The notes under the pieces: generated by a model | Database searches by the model: none | The model's input: the letters and a program-made list of their open reading frames with translations, nothing else | Told to the model about the DNA's origin: nothing | Source: Candidatus Gastranaerophilales bacterium | Lineage (GTDB): Bacteria > Cyanobacteriota > Vampirovibrionia > Gastranaerophilales > Gastranaerophilaceae | Assembly (NCBI GenBank): GCA_944325525.1 | Contig: CALVAK010000016.1 | Span: 1 to 48,985 of the forward strand | Direction of reading: 5' to 3' | DNA: 48,985 bases | Part shown: positions 43,724 to 48,985 of the stretch, one piece after another | Layout: the number at the start of each line of letters is the position of its first letter | Position numbering within the stretch: the stretch's first letter is position 1 | Translations under genes and position numbers: made by a program

Positions 43724-44074
43724 ATGAAAATACCATACGTTAAAGCAACATTTGATGAAGCCGCATATAATCTTGAAAATAAGATTAAAACAACTATTGG
43801 ACAAAAGCAAAGTAATTATATAATAGATAGACTTTTTGCAGCAAATAATCAAATAAGCGATATTTATACAGATACAAAAGCTTCTAAGATTCTCCACAAA
43901 GTAGAAAAAAAAGCTATAACAGATTGGGGTTCAATGCATAAAATACAAGATTTTCTGTTAAAAAATGCAGGTAAAGTTTCAAAAGGTGCAATATATGGCG
44001 GCATAGCTGCAGCTGCATTAGTTGCTGCAACTACAATCGCAAAAATTGCAGGAGCAGGAAAATCTAAAGATTAA
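43724..44074 (+). CDS. 116-residue protein with C-terminal Ala/Gly membrane segment
   Basis: No family recognised. The first 85 residues are soluble and helical. Residues about 86-111 are a small-residue hydrophobic helix (G-A-I-Y-G-G-I-A-A-A-A-L-V-A-A-T-T), followed by a short basic tail. I start at ATG 43724 because GGAG (43714-43717) is well placed; an ATG at 43712 lies on that site. It resembles the genes at 15582 and 44701 in size and design. A terminator follows. Confidence 0.7.
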   Translation: MKIPYVKATFDEAAYNLENKIKTTIGQKQSNYIIDRLFAANNQISDIYTDTKASKILHKVEKKAITDWGSMHKIQDFLLKNAGKVSKGAIYGGIAAAALVAATTIAKIAGAGKSKD

Positions 44075-44090
44075 TTAAATTTTAAAATAT

Positions 44091-44120
44091 AAAAAGACCG
44101 CATTTGCGGTCTTTTTGTGT
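44091..44120 (+). terminator. Terminator after the 116-residue gene
   Basis: The stem AAAAAGACCGCA / TGCGGTCTTTTT with a very small loop lies 16 bases after the stop codon. Confidence 0.9.
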
Positions 44121-44383
44121 CTTTTTATTTCAATTGTAAACGAACACTTAGTTTGAGTCTTTTTAACACATAGTTTGATTTTTGGGGATAGCTTAATATA
44201 AATTTTAAGTTCATTTTCTATTAAAAAGTATCAAAAACACGGCAAATTTTTGACAGTTTTTTGCCAAATATAAAAAGACTGTAATTTTGATTTTTTTTTG
44301 GGATCATTCATAAAATAATTTTCTTTTTATATATTATATTTATTTTTTCTCTTTTCAAAAGCAATTTCGCCACCTTCAAGTCC

Positions 44384-44396
44384 GTAGGTTGGGTTT
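44384..44396 (+). repeat. Dispersed repeat GTAGGTTGGGTTT, copy 1
   Basis: Half-element GTAGGTTGGGTTT. A weaker opposite arm, TAACCCAA, occurs at 44448-44455. The same 13-mer occurs at 45223, and its complement (AAACCCAACCTAC) at 48804. Confidence 0.65.
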
Positions 44397-44510
44397 GACT
44401 GCTTTTTCCAAAATCTCTGATTTTGTGAAAAATGTCTGGCTTTCCATAACCCAAGAAAAAATATAAAAAATTAAAAAACGTTGTATAATATTAAACAAAA
44501 AATATTATTG

Positions 44511-44546
44511 TTGGGTTACGTTTCACTCACCCAACCTACATACTAC
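44511..44546 (-). repeat. Dispersed palindromic repeat, copy 2
   Basis: TTGGGT (44511-44516) pairs with ACCCAA (44529-44534) around a 12-base loop, then CCTACATACTAC. The right arm ACCCAACCTACATACT is nearly identical to ACCCAACCTACGTACT at 48806-48821. Confidence 0.7.
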
Positions 44547-44596
44547 AGGCTCAAATATTAATGTAATTTGGATTTTGACGATAATAAAAATTAGAT

Positions 44597-44616
44597 AATT
44601 ATGTAAAATTATGTAA
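44597..44616. repeat. Tandem 10-bp repeat AATTATGTAA x2
   Basis: Two exact, adjacent copies of AATTATGTAA lie about 85 bases before the start of the 144-residue gene. The period of one helical turn would suit a cooperative operator, but short AT repeats also arise by chance. Confidence 0.4.
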
Positions 44617-44700
44617 AAAAGGTATATACACAATATCAAAAAAACACAAAAAAGCGATTTTTATAAATATATATTGGCTTAATAAAAAACTGGAGGTAAG

Positions 44701-45135
44701 ATGGATAAGATTAATTCAAACAATTCTGCAACCACTATGGCAATAAGCACTGGGGCTGGAGTTTGTGCAGGATTAGGCGGTGTTTTAGCTGGAGTCAAAA
44801 ATGCAAAAGCCGTTTTAAAAGATGGCGGGTTTGATACATTTGAAAGTGTAGTTAAATTTACAGAAAAATATAATATAAGGAGAGAAAATGGAAGCTTAAT
44901 AACAAATACTAAAACTCTTGGACAGAATGAAGTACGTGAAATAGTTAAAAAGACAATGTCCAAATGTGGAAATATGACTTCAGAAGAATTAACTAATTTG
45001 GCAAATAAAGCTTATAAAACAACAGGAAAAACGTACGCTAAATATGGTGCAATTTTTGGTGCTATTGGGCTTGCTATTGGCAGTGCTGTAGCTTTAATTA
45101 AAAATTCAAAGCAATACACTAATGAAAAAAAATAA
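44701..45135 (+). CDS. 144-residue membrane protein with two Gly/Ala helices
   Basis: No family recognised. The hydrophobic segments are glycine-rich (T-G-A-G-V-C-A-G-L-G-G-V-L-A-G near 17-31 and Y-G-A-I-F-G-A-I-G-L-A-I-G-S-A near 114-130). They flank a soluble helical middle with Lys, Thr and Glu. A strong Shine-Dalgarno, TGGAGG, precedes ATG 44701. Glycine-zipper helices like these oligomerise in membranes in known proteins. Here the function is open; a pore-forming or phage-lysis-like role cannot be excluded. Confidence 0.72.
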   Translation: MDKINSNNSATTMAISTGAGVCAGLGGVLAGVKNAKAVLKDGGFDTFESVVKFTEKYNIRRENGSLITNTKTLGQNEVREIVKKTMSKCGNMTSEELTNLANKAYKTTGKTYAKYGAIFGAIGLAIGSAVALIKNSKQYTNEKK

Positions 45136-45222
45136 AAAGCTATTCAATAATGAAGAAAAAATTGTGTCAATAATATTTCGTCAACATATTAAACCAACAC
45201 CTAATTTAAAAATATGTAGCCA

Positions 45223-45242
45223 GTAGGTTGGGTTTCCACCCA
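45223..45242 (+). repeat. Dispersed palindromic repeat, copy 3
   Basis: GTAGGTTGGGTTTCCACCCA contains a small hairpin, TGGGT-TTCC-ACCCA. It lies between the 144-residue gene and the converging 147-residue gene and could also weakly terminate transcription. Confidence 0.65.
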
Positions 45243-45290
45243 TAAATAATAATAGAAAGTTTATAGCTTAAAATTTAACCCGATATTCAC

Positions 45291-45734
45291 TTACAACAAA
45301 TCAGAATAGTAGTCATCCGCTTTAACTGAAAGATGCTCTACAATTTGTTTTAGCTCTTCATTATTTCTTTCATCATTTAAAAATTCAATAATCTCTTTTT
45401 TAGTACCTTTCATAATAAAATTAGAAAACATTCTGTCAGAATTTTGCCTGTGAACACCAATAGAAAGCTGTCTTTTATCTTTATAGTCAACATCATCATG
45501 AATAATAGAAAACACAGCTTTATTATCGCTTTCAGGTACTGAGAAAGTTACAAAAACTCTTGAAAATCTGCCGTTTTCCGGAACTTCTCTTTCCGCTGCC
45601 TGAGATAATACTTCTTTTGTTTTTGAGGTAAGTATTTTCATTTTTTCTTCTTTATCAAGCATAACAGGTTTATCCTTATTTGTTCCTGAAAACGGAGTAT
45701 TATAATTATTAGAGCTATTATTTATTCTGTCCAT
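45291..45734 (-). CDS. 147-residue partner gene of the RelA/SpoT-domain protein
   Basis: No family recognised. It begins M-D-R-I-N-N-S-S-N-N-Y-N-T-P-F-S-G-T, an Asn-rich leader like those at 24605 and 42382. The body (about 30-147) mixes strands and helices (S-R-V-F-V-T-F-S-V-P near 60, then acidic C-terminal helices). I prefer ATG 45734 since AAGGA is six bases upstream; ATG 45740 would touch it. The gene follows the RelA/SpoT-domain gene by 47 bases on the same strand and is probably co-transcribed. It is a candidate chaperone, immunity or second effector protein; none of these is shown. Confidence 0.68.
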   Translation of the reverse strand: MDRINNSSNNYNTPFSGTNKDKPVMLDKEEKMKILTSKTKEVLSQAAEREVPENGRFSRVFVTFSVPESDNKAVFSIIHDDVDYKDKRQLSIGVHRQNSDRMFSNFIMKGTKKEIIEFLNDERNNEELKQIVEHLSVKADDYYSDLL

Positions 45735-45781
45735 ATACATTCCTTATTTTATCATATTAAAACATGTAAAATATAATTTTG

Positions 45782-47869
45782 TTAATGCTTAATACTATTG
45801 CTGAAATTTATTAATCCTTCTCTGCTGAGTAAATCCAATGCTTCATCCGATAATCCGTATCCTGACATCATTTCTTTAATAACGGGTTCTGATGTTTCAA
45901 TACCGAGTTCTTTTAACCTTAGCCAGTTATAAACTTTTGTCAAATAAGTATTGTAAGAATTATATGCTTCTTCTGACATTTTACTTATCAAATTATACAC
46001 CGGTGCATATTCCGTATCGGAAGCAATAATTTTTTCTTTTTTGATGTCATAAGGAATATGCTCAACGTCAGCGAAATCACTAACTTCTTTTCCTCTTATT
46101 TGAAGTTCGCCGTTGCCAGTAGTCCCGTCTTCAAACGGATGCCGGGTATTCATTTGTGTTGATGTGTAGCCGGAATCTTTTAAAGCTCCTTTATCTTTTA
46201 TTATAGAAGTATCTGTTGTTATAGTTGTTTTACCTTTATCATCAATTTCAACTTCAGAACCGTTTCCTTTATAGGAATCATCTATCCTTGTTACAATATC
46301 CAGTCTTTTTCCGGTTTTTTCAAAATAAGTTTCGGCTATTTCATTTATCTGCCTTGGAGTAAAATATGATGAAATATCATCCCCGTAATTATTTAATTCC
46401 GTAATTATAATACCGTTATCATCTCTTTTAATTCCTTCAATAAGACTTTCAAATACATCTTTAGTCTGAGCTTCTTTTAATGCATTTAACACATCGTTTT
46501 TTACTGATTCAATTGATTCTATAACAGTATTATCAAGAGAGGTCAAATCACCGTCAAGATATTTAACAAATTGGTCATATGAAATACCGCTGCCTTTAAG
46601 TGTATCTTCAATTATGCTTTTAGATTGTTCTTGAGATAAGCTTGCCATCTGTATTCTGGTACCGTAACCATCACCTATGGCATCCAGACACGCATCGGTT
46701 GATGTTGAAGATAATTTACCTTTTTCAAATTTTGAAGCGAGCTTTTCAAATGTGGAATTTTCACTTTTGGGTCTGCCTGTTAAAGCAACATCATCTCCAA
46801 ATGCATTTCTTATTTGAACTGTTGCTTCATCAATATGTTCAGAGTATGTTTTATTTAATTTTGCAGCTTCATCTGAAAGTTCAATTATTGTATCTTGAGA
46901 CAAATCTTTATGGTGAGCTTGTCTGGATGCTATTTTGGTCTGCATTCCTTTATATTGAATACCTGAACTTGCACCTCCCAACACGCCGCCGGCAACTGCA
47001 CCGCCTGCAGCATTTAATGCAGTATTTGCAGCTAAATCACCAAGATTAAATTCAACATCTTCTTCAACGGCAGCTTCTATTGAATAATCGCTTGCACCTG
47101 TAACCGCACCTGAAATTGCACCGGCTTTGGCTCCTGCTTTGGCACCTTCTATAACTGTTTGTTTTATAGTTTGCTGTGCTACTGTTTTGCCTGTAACTGC
47201 TGCAGTTCCAATACCCATGGTCGCAACAGATACGGCACCGTCAACAGCTCCTGAGAGTGAATCTTTTAAAATTTGTTTACCGTCAAGAGCATCGCCCTCA
47301 ACTTTATTTGTCGCTCTGTCTGCAAATTTTAATCCTGCCTTTGTTGCGGCACCTGCTCCTGCTGCAACGGCTATCACTCCCAGAGACAAACCGCCTGTCA
47401 TAACGGCGGAACCTACAACTGCTACGGCTGTAAGTCCTGTTGCAATATTGGCGATTAAATTAACAGAGCTTTTTTGTTTATCAGAAAAACCTGATATTAT
47501 ACTATCAGCTTCTTCATAAGTTATTTCACCATTTTTAAATTGTTCGATTGCCTGCTCACATTTATCACTGCTGGAACCTAATCCGGTAAAACACTTAATT
47601 CCGTTCCATATAGAACTTATTAAACCCTGTTCGTTTTGTACTGATTCAAGTTTAGCTTCTAAGTTCTGGACTTGCTCATCTATATTCTCTTCCGTTTGAA
47701 CAGAATTTAAATCCATAGAAAGCATTTCAATACCTTCTTCATCCTGAATATTTTCTATTTCAAAAACGGAAAGCATACCGTCACTATCAGTATCATATTT
47801 TTGTAATTCCTGATTACTGTATCTGTATGCATTATTTATATTCTGACTATTATTTATATTTTCGGACAT
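45782..47869 (-). CDS. Large protein with EF-hand, glycine-zipper region and C-terminal RelA/SpoT-like domain
   Basis: A 695-residue protein. A canonical EF-hand loop D-T-D-S-D-G-M-L-S-V-F-E is at 26-37 and a coiled coil near 60-80. Long Ala/Gly hydrophobic stretches lie at about 136-178 and 205-305. The C-terminus has the alarmone-synthetase motifs: G-R-P-K-S (365-369), D-G-Y-G-T-R (400-405), G-Y-T-S (567-570), E-L-Q-I-R (588-592) and H604/Y607. The usual His after G-Y-x-S is Gln. About 160 residues separate the second and third motifs, far more than normal. No signal peptide is visible. AGGAG precedes ATG 47869. Known relatives are (p)ppGpp or (p)ppApp synthetases, including secreted toxins. 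Toxin function here is inferred. Confidence 0.75.
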   Translation of the reverse strand: MSENINNSQNINNAYRYSNQELQKYDTDSDGMLSVFEIENIQDEEGIEMLSMDLNSVQTEENIDEQVQNLEAKLESVQNEQGLISSIWNGIKCFTGLGSSSDKCEQAIEQFKNGEITYEEADSIISGFSDKQKSSVNLIANIATGLTAVAVVGSAVMTGGLSLGVIAVAAGAGAATKAGLKFADRATNKVEGDALDGKQILKDSLSGAVDGAVSVATMGIGTAAVTGKTVAQQTIKQTVIEGAKAGAKAGAISGAVTGASDYSIEAAVEEDVEFNLGDLAANTALNAAGGAVAGGVLGGASSGIQYKGMQTKIASRQAHHKDLSQDTIIELSDEAAKLNKTYSEHIDEATVQIRNAFGDDVALTGRPKSENSTFEKLASKFEKGKLSSTSTDACLDAIGDGYGTRIQMASLSQEQSKSIIEDTLKGSGISYDQFVKYLDGDLTSLDNTVIESIESVKNDVLNALKEAQTKDVFESLIEGIKRDDNGIIITELNNYGDDISSYFTPRQINEIAETYFEKTGKRLDIVTRIDDSYKGNGSEVEIDDKGKTTITTDTSIIKDKGALKDSGYTSTQMNTRHPFEDGTTGNGELQIRGKEVSDFADVEHIPYDIKKEKIIASDTEYAPVYNLISKMSEEAYNSYNTYLTKVYNWLRLKELGIETSEPVIKEMMSGYGLSDEALDLLSREGLINFSNSIKH

Positions 47870-47929
47870 CAAACACTCCTGTATTATTTATCGGCAAAAA
47901 TGTTTTTTTCTTTAATTTTTTTAAATACA

Positions 47930-48308
47930 ATGATTTAGTATATTATTTATTCTGTTTTTAGTATCGGTAGTAGTATATGGAAAAGAATCAAAATGCCATA
48001 AATACTTTGAAAGAGATTATCAAAAATATTGGTGTGAAATAAATAATGGCAAACAAGAATACAGATTACCGGATAAAACAAGAGTTGATTGTGTAACTGA
48101 TAATTATGCAATAGAATTTGATTTTGCAAAGAAATGGGCTGAAGCAGTAGGACAATCATTATATTATGCCGAAGTATTACAAAAAAATCCCGGTATTGTT
48201 CTAATATCAGAAAATGGAGAAAAAGATAAAAATTTTATTAACAGACTGAATTATATTGCTGAAAAATTTGGAATAAAAGTTTGGATAATTACTCCCGAAA
48301 ATATGTAA
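47930..48308 (+). pseudogene. Nuclease-like exported protein with missing or frameshifted start
   Basis: A clean frame runs from 47934 to the TAA at 48306-48308. It reads a hydrophobic signal-like segment (F-S-I-L-F-I-L-F-L-V-S-V-V-V-Y-G), then C-H-K-Y-F-E-R-D-Y-Q-K-Y-W-C and D-K-T-R-V-D-C ... A-I-E-F-D-F-A-K-K-W-A-E-A-x-G-Q, then G-I-V-L-I-S-E-N and K-V-W-I-I-T-P. The D ... E-x-D-x-x-K-K layout resembles a PD-(D/E)xK nuclease-type core. I recall similar small exported proteins in gut bacteria. No ATG, GTG or TTG occurs in this frame. ATG 47930 would fit if one base were removed. Either a frameshift, a sequencing error, or an unusual start (ATA 47940, ATT 47949, CTG 47952). Confidence 0.6.
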
Positions 48309-48456
48309 ATTATGGTAAAAATTTTATATTAAGAAAAATTACTATATTCTTAAAAGTTACAAAAGCATTGTTAAAAAGCAATAAAATCAATGTTATACAG
48401 GTTTAGTTTTGTATATTATTTTATTATCGTAAAACAACTTAAAATCGGGTTGTAAA

Positions 48457-48479
48457 ACTGTACAGCAAGCAAGTACAGT
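48457..48479. promoter_or_regulatory. Inverted repeat ACTGTAC-N9-GTACAGT
   Basis: Perfect seven-base arms are separated by AGCAAGCAA. The size suits a dimeric repressor site and it lies about 40 bases before the promoter-like pair at 48515-48544. The binding protein is unknown. Confidence 0.4.
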
Positions 48480-48514
48480 ATAAATTAAAAATTGTCAATA
48501 GCCCGTTATTCCTA

Positions 48515-48544
48515 TTGCAACATAGTAAATAAAAATGGTAATAT
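48515..48544 (+). promoter_or_regulatory. Possible promoter of the repeat-unit ORF
   Basis: TTGCAA (48515-48520) and TAATAT (48539-48544) are 18 bases apart. The -10 opens the 66-bp direct repeat. The -35 context TTCCTATTGC is shared with 42309-42318. Confidence 0.4.
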
Positions 48545-48603
48545 GAGTAATAATTAAAATTTTGAAAATTAAAATAAAAATATTTTAATTTTTAAAATAA
48601 GTG
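48538..48603 (+). repeat. Direct repeat, copy 1 (66 bp)
   Basis: It runs from GTAATATGAG to TTTTTAAAATAAGTG. The second copy is at 48919-48985, about 382 bases later, with an identical last 23 bases and similar remainder. Confidence 0.75.
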
Positions 48604-48647
48604 AGGGAAGTTGAAGAGATATTTTACTTTCTAAAAAAGAAGATAGA

Positions 48648-48672
48648 GCTGATGTGGTAAAGACATATCAGC
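48648..48672 (+). promoter_or_regulatory. Leader hairpin before the small ORF
   Basis: GCTGATGTG pairs with CATATCAGC (one G-U pair) around GTAAAGA. It is followed by ATTTTGCGTTTT. It could be a weak terminator, an attenuator or an mRNA-stabilising stem. Confidence 0.5.
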
Positions 48673-48708
48673 ATTTTGCGTTTTAAGACATTTAATAAGG
48701 TTTATACG

Positions 48709-48825
48709 ATGAGTGACGAGAATAAGAATATAGAAAATAATCAAGAAGAAAATCGAAATAAACCGGAAGGCAATAGAAACTGGTGGAGAAAATTGTTGGG
48801 TTTAAACCCAACCTACGTACTTTAG
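48709..48825 (+). CDS. 38-residue ORF ending inside a palindromic repeat
   Basis: ATG 48709 has AAGG eight bases upstream. The peptide is hydrophilic and acidic (M-S-D-E-N-K-N-I-E-N-N-Q-E-E-N), then basic-aromatic (N-W-W-R-K-L-L-G). The last residues L-N-P-T-Y-V-L and the TAG stop are read from the dispersed repeat. After the TAG the same frame stays open for 27 more codons to a TAA at 48907-48909. This suggests a gene of about 66 codons cut by repeat insertion. The function is unknown. Confidence 0.5.
   Translation: MSDENKNIENNQEENRNKPEGNRNWWRKLLGLNPTYVL
48795..48821. repeat. Dispersed palindromic repeat, copy 4
   Basis: The perfect palindrome GTTGGGTTTAAACCCAAC (48795-48812) is followed by CTACGTACT. 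It is the most symmetric of the four copies and lies within the small ORF. Confidence 0.75.
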
Positions 48826-48918
48826 AATGAGTCTAAAAGCATTACAGATATAGCCAAAAGGGTTAAATTTATAAAATTTATAAATCTATTTAGTTATATA
48901 CAAGAATAAAAAAAAATT

Positions 48919-48985
48919 GTAATATGGAGTATAACAAAAATTTTAAGAATTAAGATGAAAAAGATTTTAATTTTTAAAATAAGTG
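48919..48985 (+). repeat. Direct repeat, copy 2 (67 bp, reaches window edge)
   Basis: Matches 48538-48603, with an identical TTTTAATTTTTAAAATAAGTG end. It suggests that another unit like the one at 48538-48909 follows beyond the window. Confidence 0.75.

Larger units (their letters stand above)
44121..44700. other. 580-base non-coding stretch with repeats
   Basis: I find no gene in this space. It holds TAGTTTGA twice (near 44150 and 44170), a GGCAAA...TTTGCC hairpin (44241-44265), two copies of the dispersed GTAGGTTGGG palindrome (44384 and 44511) and a tandem AATTATGTAA pair. The composition is extremely AT-rich. It looks like remodelled accessory DNA. Confidence 0.7.
48309..48708. other. 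400-base non-coding stretch with operator-like and leader elements
   Basis: I find no ORF here. It holds the inverted repeat ACTGTAC-N9-GTACAGT, a promoter-like TTGCAA-18-TAATAT, copy 1 of a 66-bp direct repeat, and a leader hairpin just before the small ORF at 48709. Confidence 0.65.

Noticed and set aside
44121..44700. tRNA or CRISPR array in the long non-coding stretch
   Set aside because: No cloverleaf with CCA end or T-loop was seen, and repeats are few, unequal and not regularly spaced.
46642..47519. Two plus-strand frames opposite the RelA/SpoT-domain gene
   Set aside because: Both are shadows; one is Leu/His/Gln-rich and the other Ala/Pro-rich, as expected from the complement of an Asp/Glu- and Ala/Gly-rich gene.
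47947..48159. 70-residue minus-strand frame
   Set aside because: It is the shadow of the plus-strand nuclease-like frame, which has conserved-looking protein motifs.

Overview
The window is an AT-rich chromosome segment with dense, mostly housekeeping genes. It encodes an outer-membrane machinery (three-POTRA BamA, an LptF/LptG-type permease), exported lipoproteins, a glycogen synthase, a cyanobacterial-looking serA plus class-V aminotransferase pair, and many short Ala/Gly-rich membrane proteins of no known family. No photosynthesis gene is present. The best fit is a non-photosynthetic relative of Cyanobacteria, of the gut Candidatus Gastranaerophilales (Melainabacteria/Vampirovibrionia) kind. 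That placement is an inference from gene content and composition, not a phylogenetic result. I saw no rRNA, tRNA, CRISPR array, insertion sequence or origin.

Layout. 1-3450: tail of a small structural-type gene, then bamA-tsaE-tsaB-small zinc-ribbon membrane protein, all overlapping. 3509-5411 (minus): HU and an exported GH13 glycosidase. 5545-10935 (plus): one long operon pheS-hisF-unknown-HEAT-queC-DUF366-SPOR. 11003-14208 (minus): coiled-coil protein, LptF/G permease, sugar-binding protein. 14362-16052 (plus): ferritin, flavin-reductase-like protein, a lineage-type membrane protein. 16106-18858 (minus): serA and aminotransferase (serine pathway). 19023-24874: repeat lipoprotein, Yip1 protein, SppA, phosphohexomutase, and a sugar ABC permease. 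About 24948-25190 looks like an unannotated small RNA. 25190-35751 mixes pth, a regulator, a phosphoesterase with a stand-alone MshEN domain, family-4 UDG, an esterase, glgA, ruvA, TPR, helical-repeat and solute-binding proteins. 35809-36772 (minus) is rpsF-ssb-rpsR. 36872-42295 holds rlmN, an unusual zinc-ribbon/repeat protein in front of rimM-trmD, and two zinc dehydrogenases.

The last 6.6 kb (42382-48985) is different. Intergenic spaces are long, a palindromic GTAGGTTGGGTTT repeat recurs four times, and the genes look like effectors rather than metabolism. They are a nucleotidyltransferase-like protein, two small membrane proteins, a 695-residue protein with an EF-hand loop, a glycine-zipper membrane region and a C-terminal RelA/SpoT-like alarmone-synthetase domain, a 147-residue partner gene behind it, a nuclease-like exported protein whose start codon is missing, and a tiny ORF cut short by the palindromic repeat inside a tandemly repeated unit. 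The RelA/SpoT-domain protein with its partner is the strongest candidate for a new toxin or effector system here.
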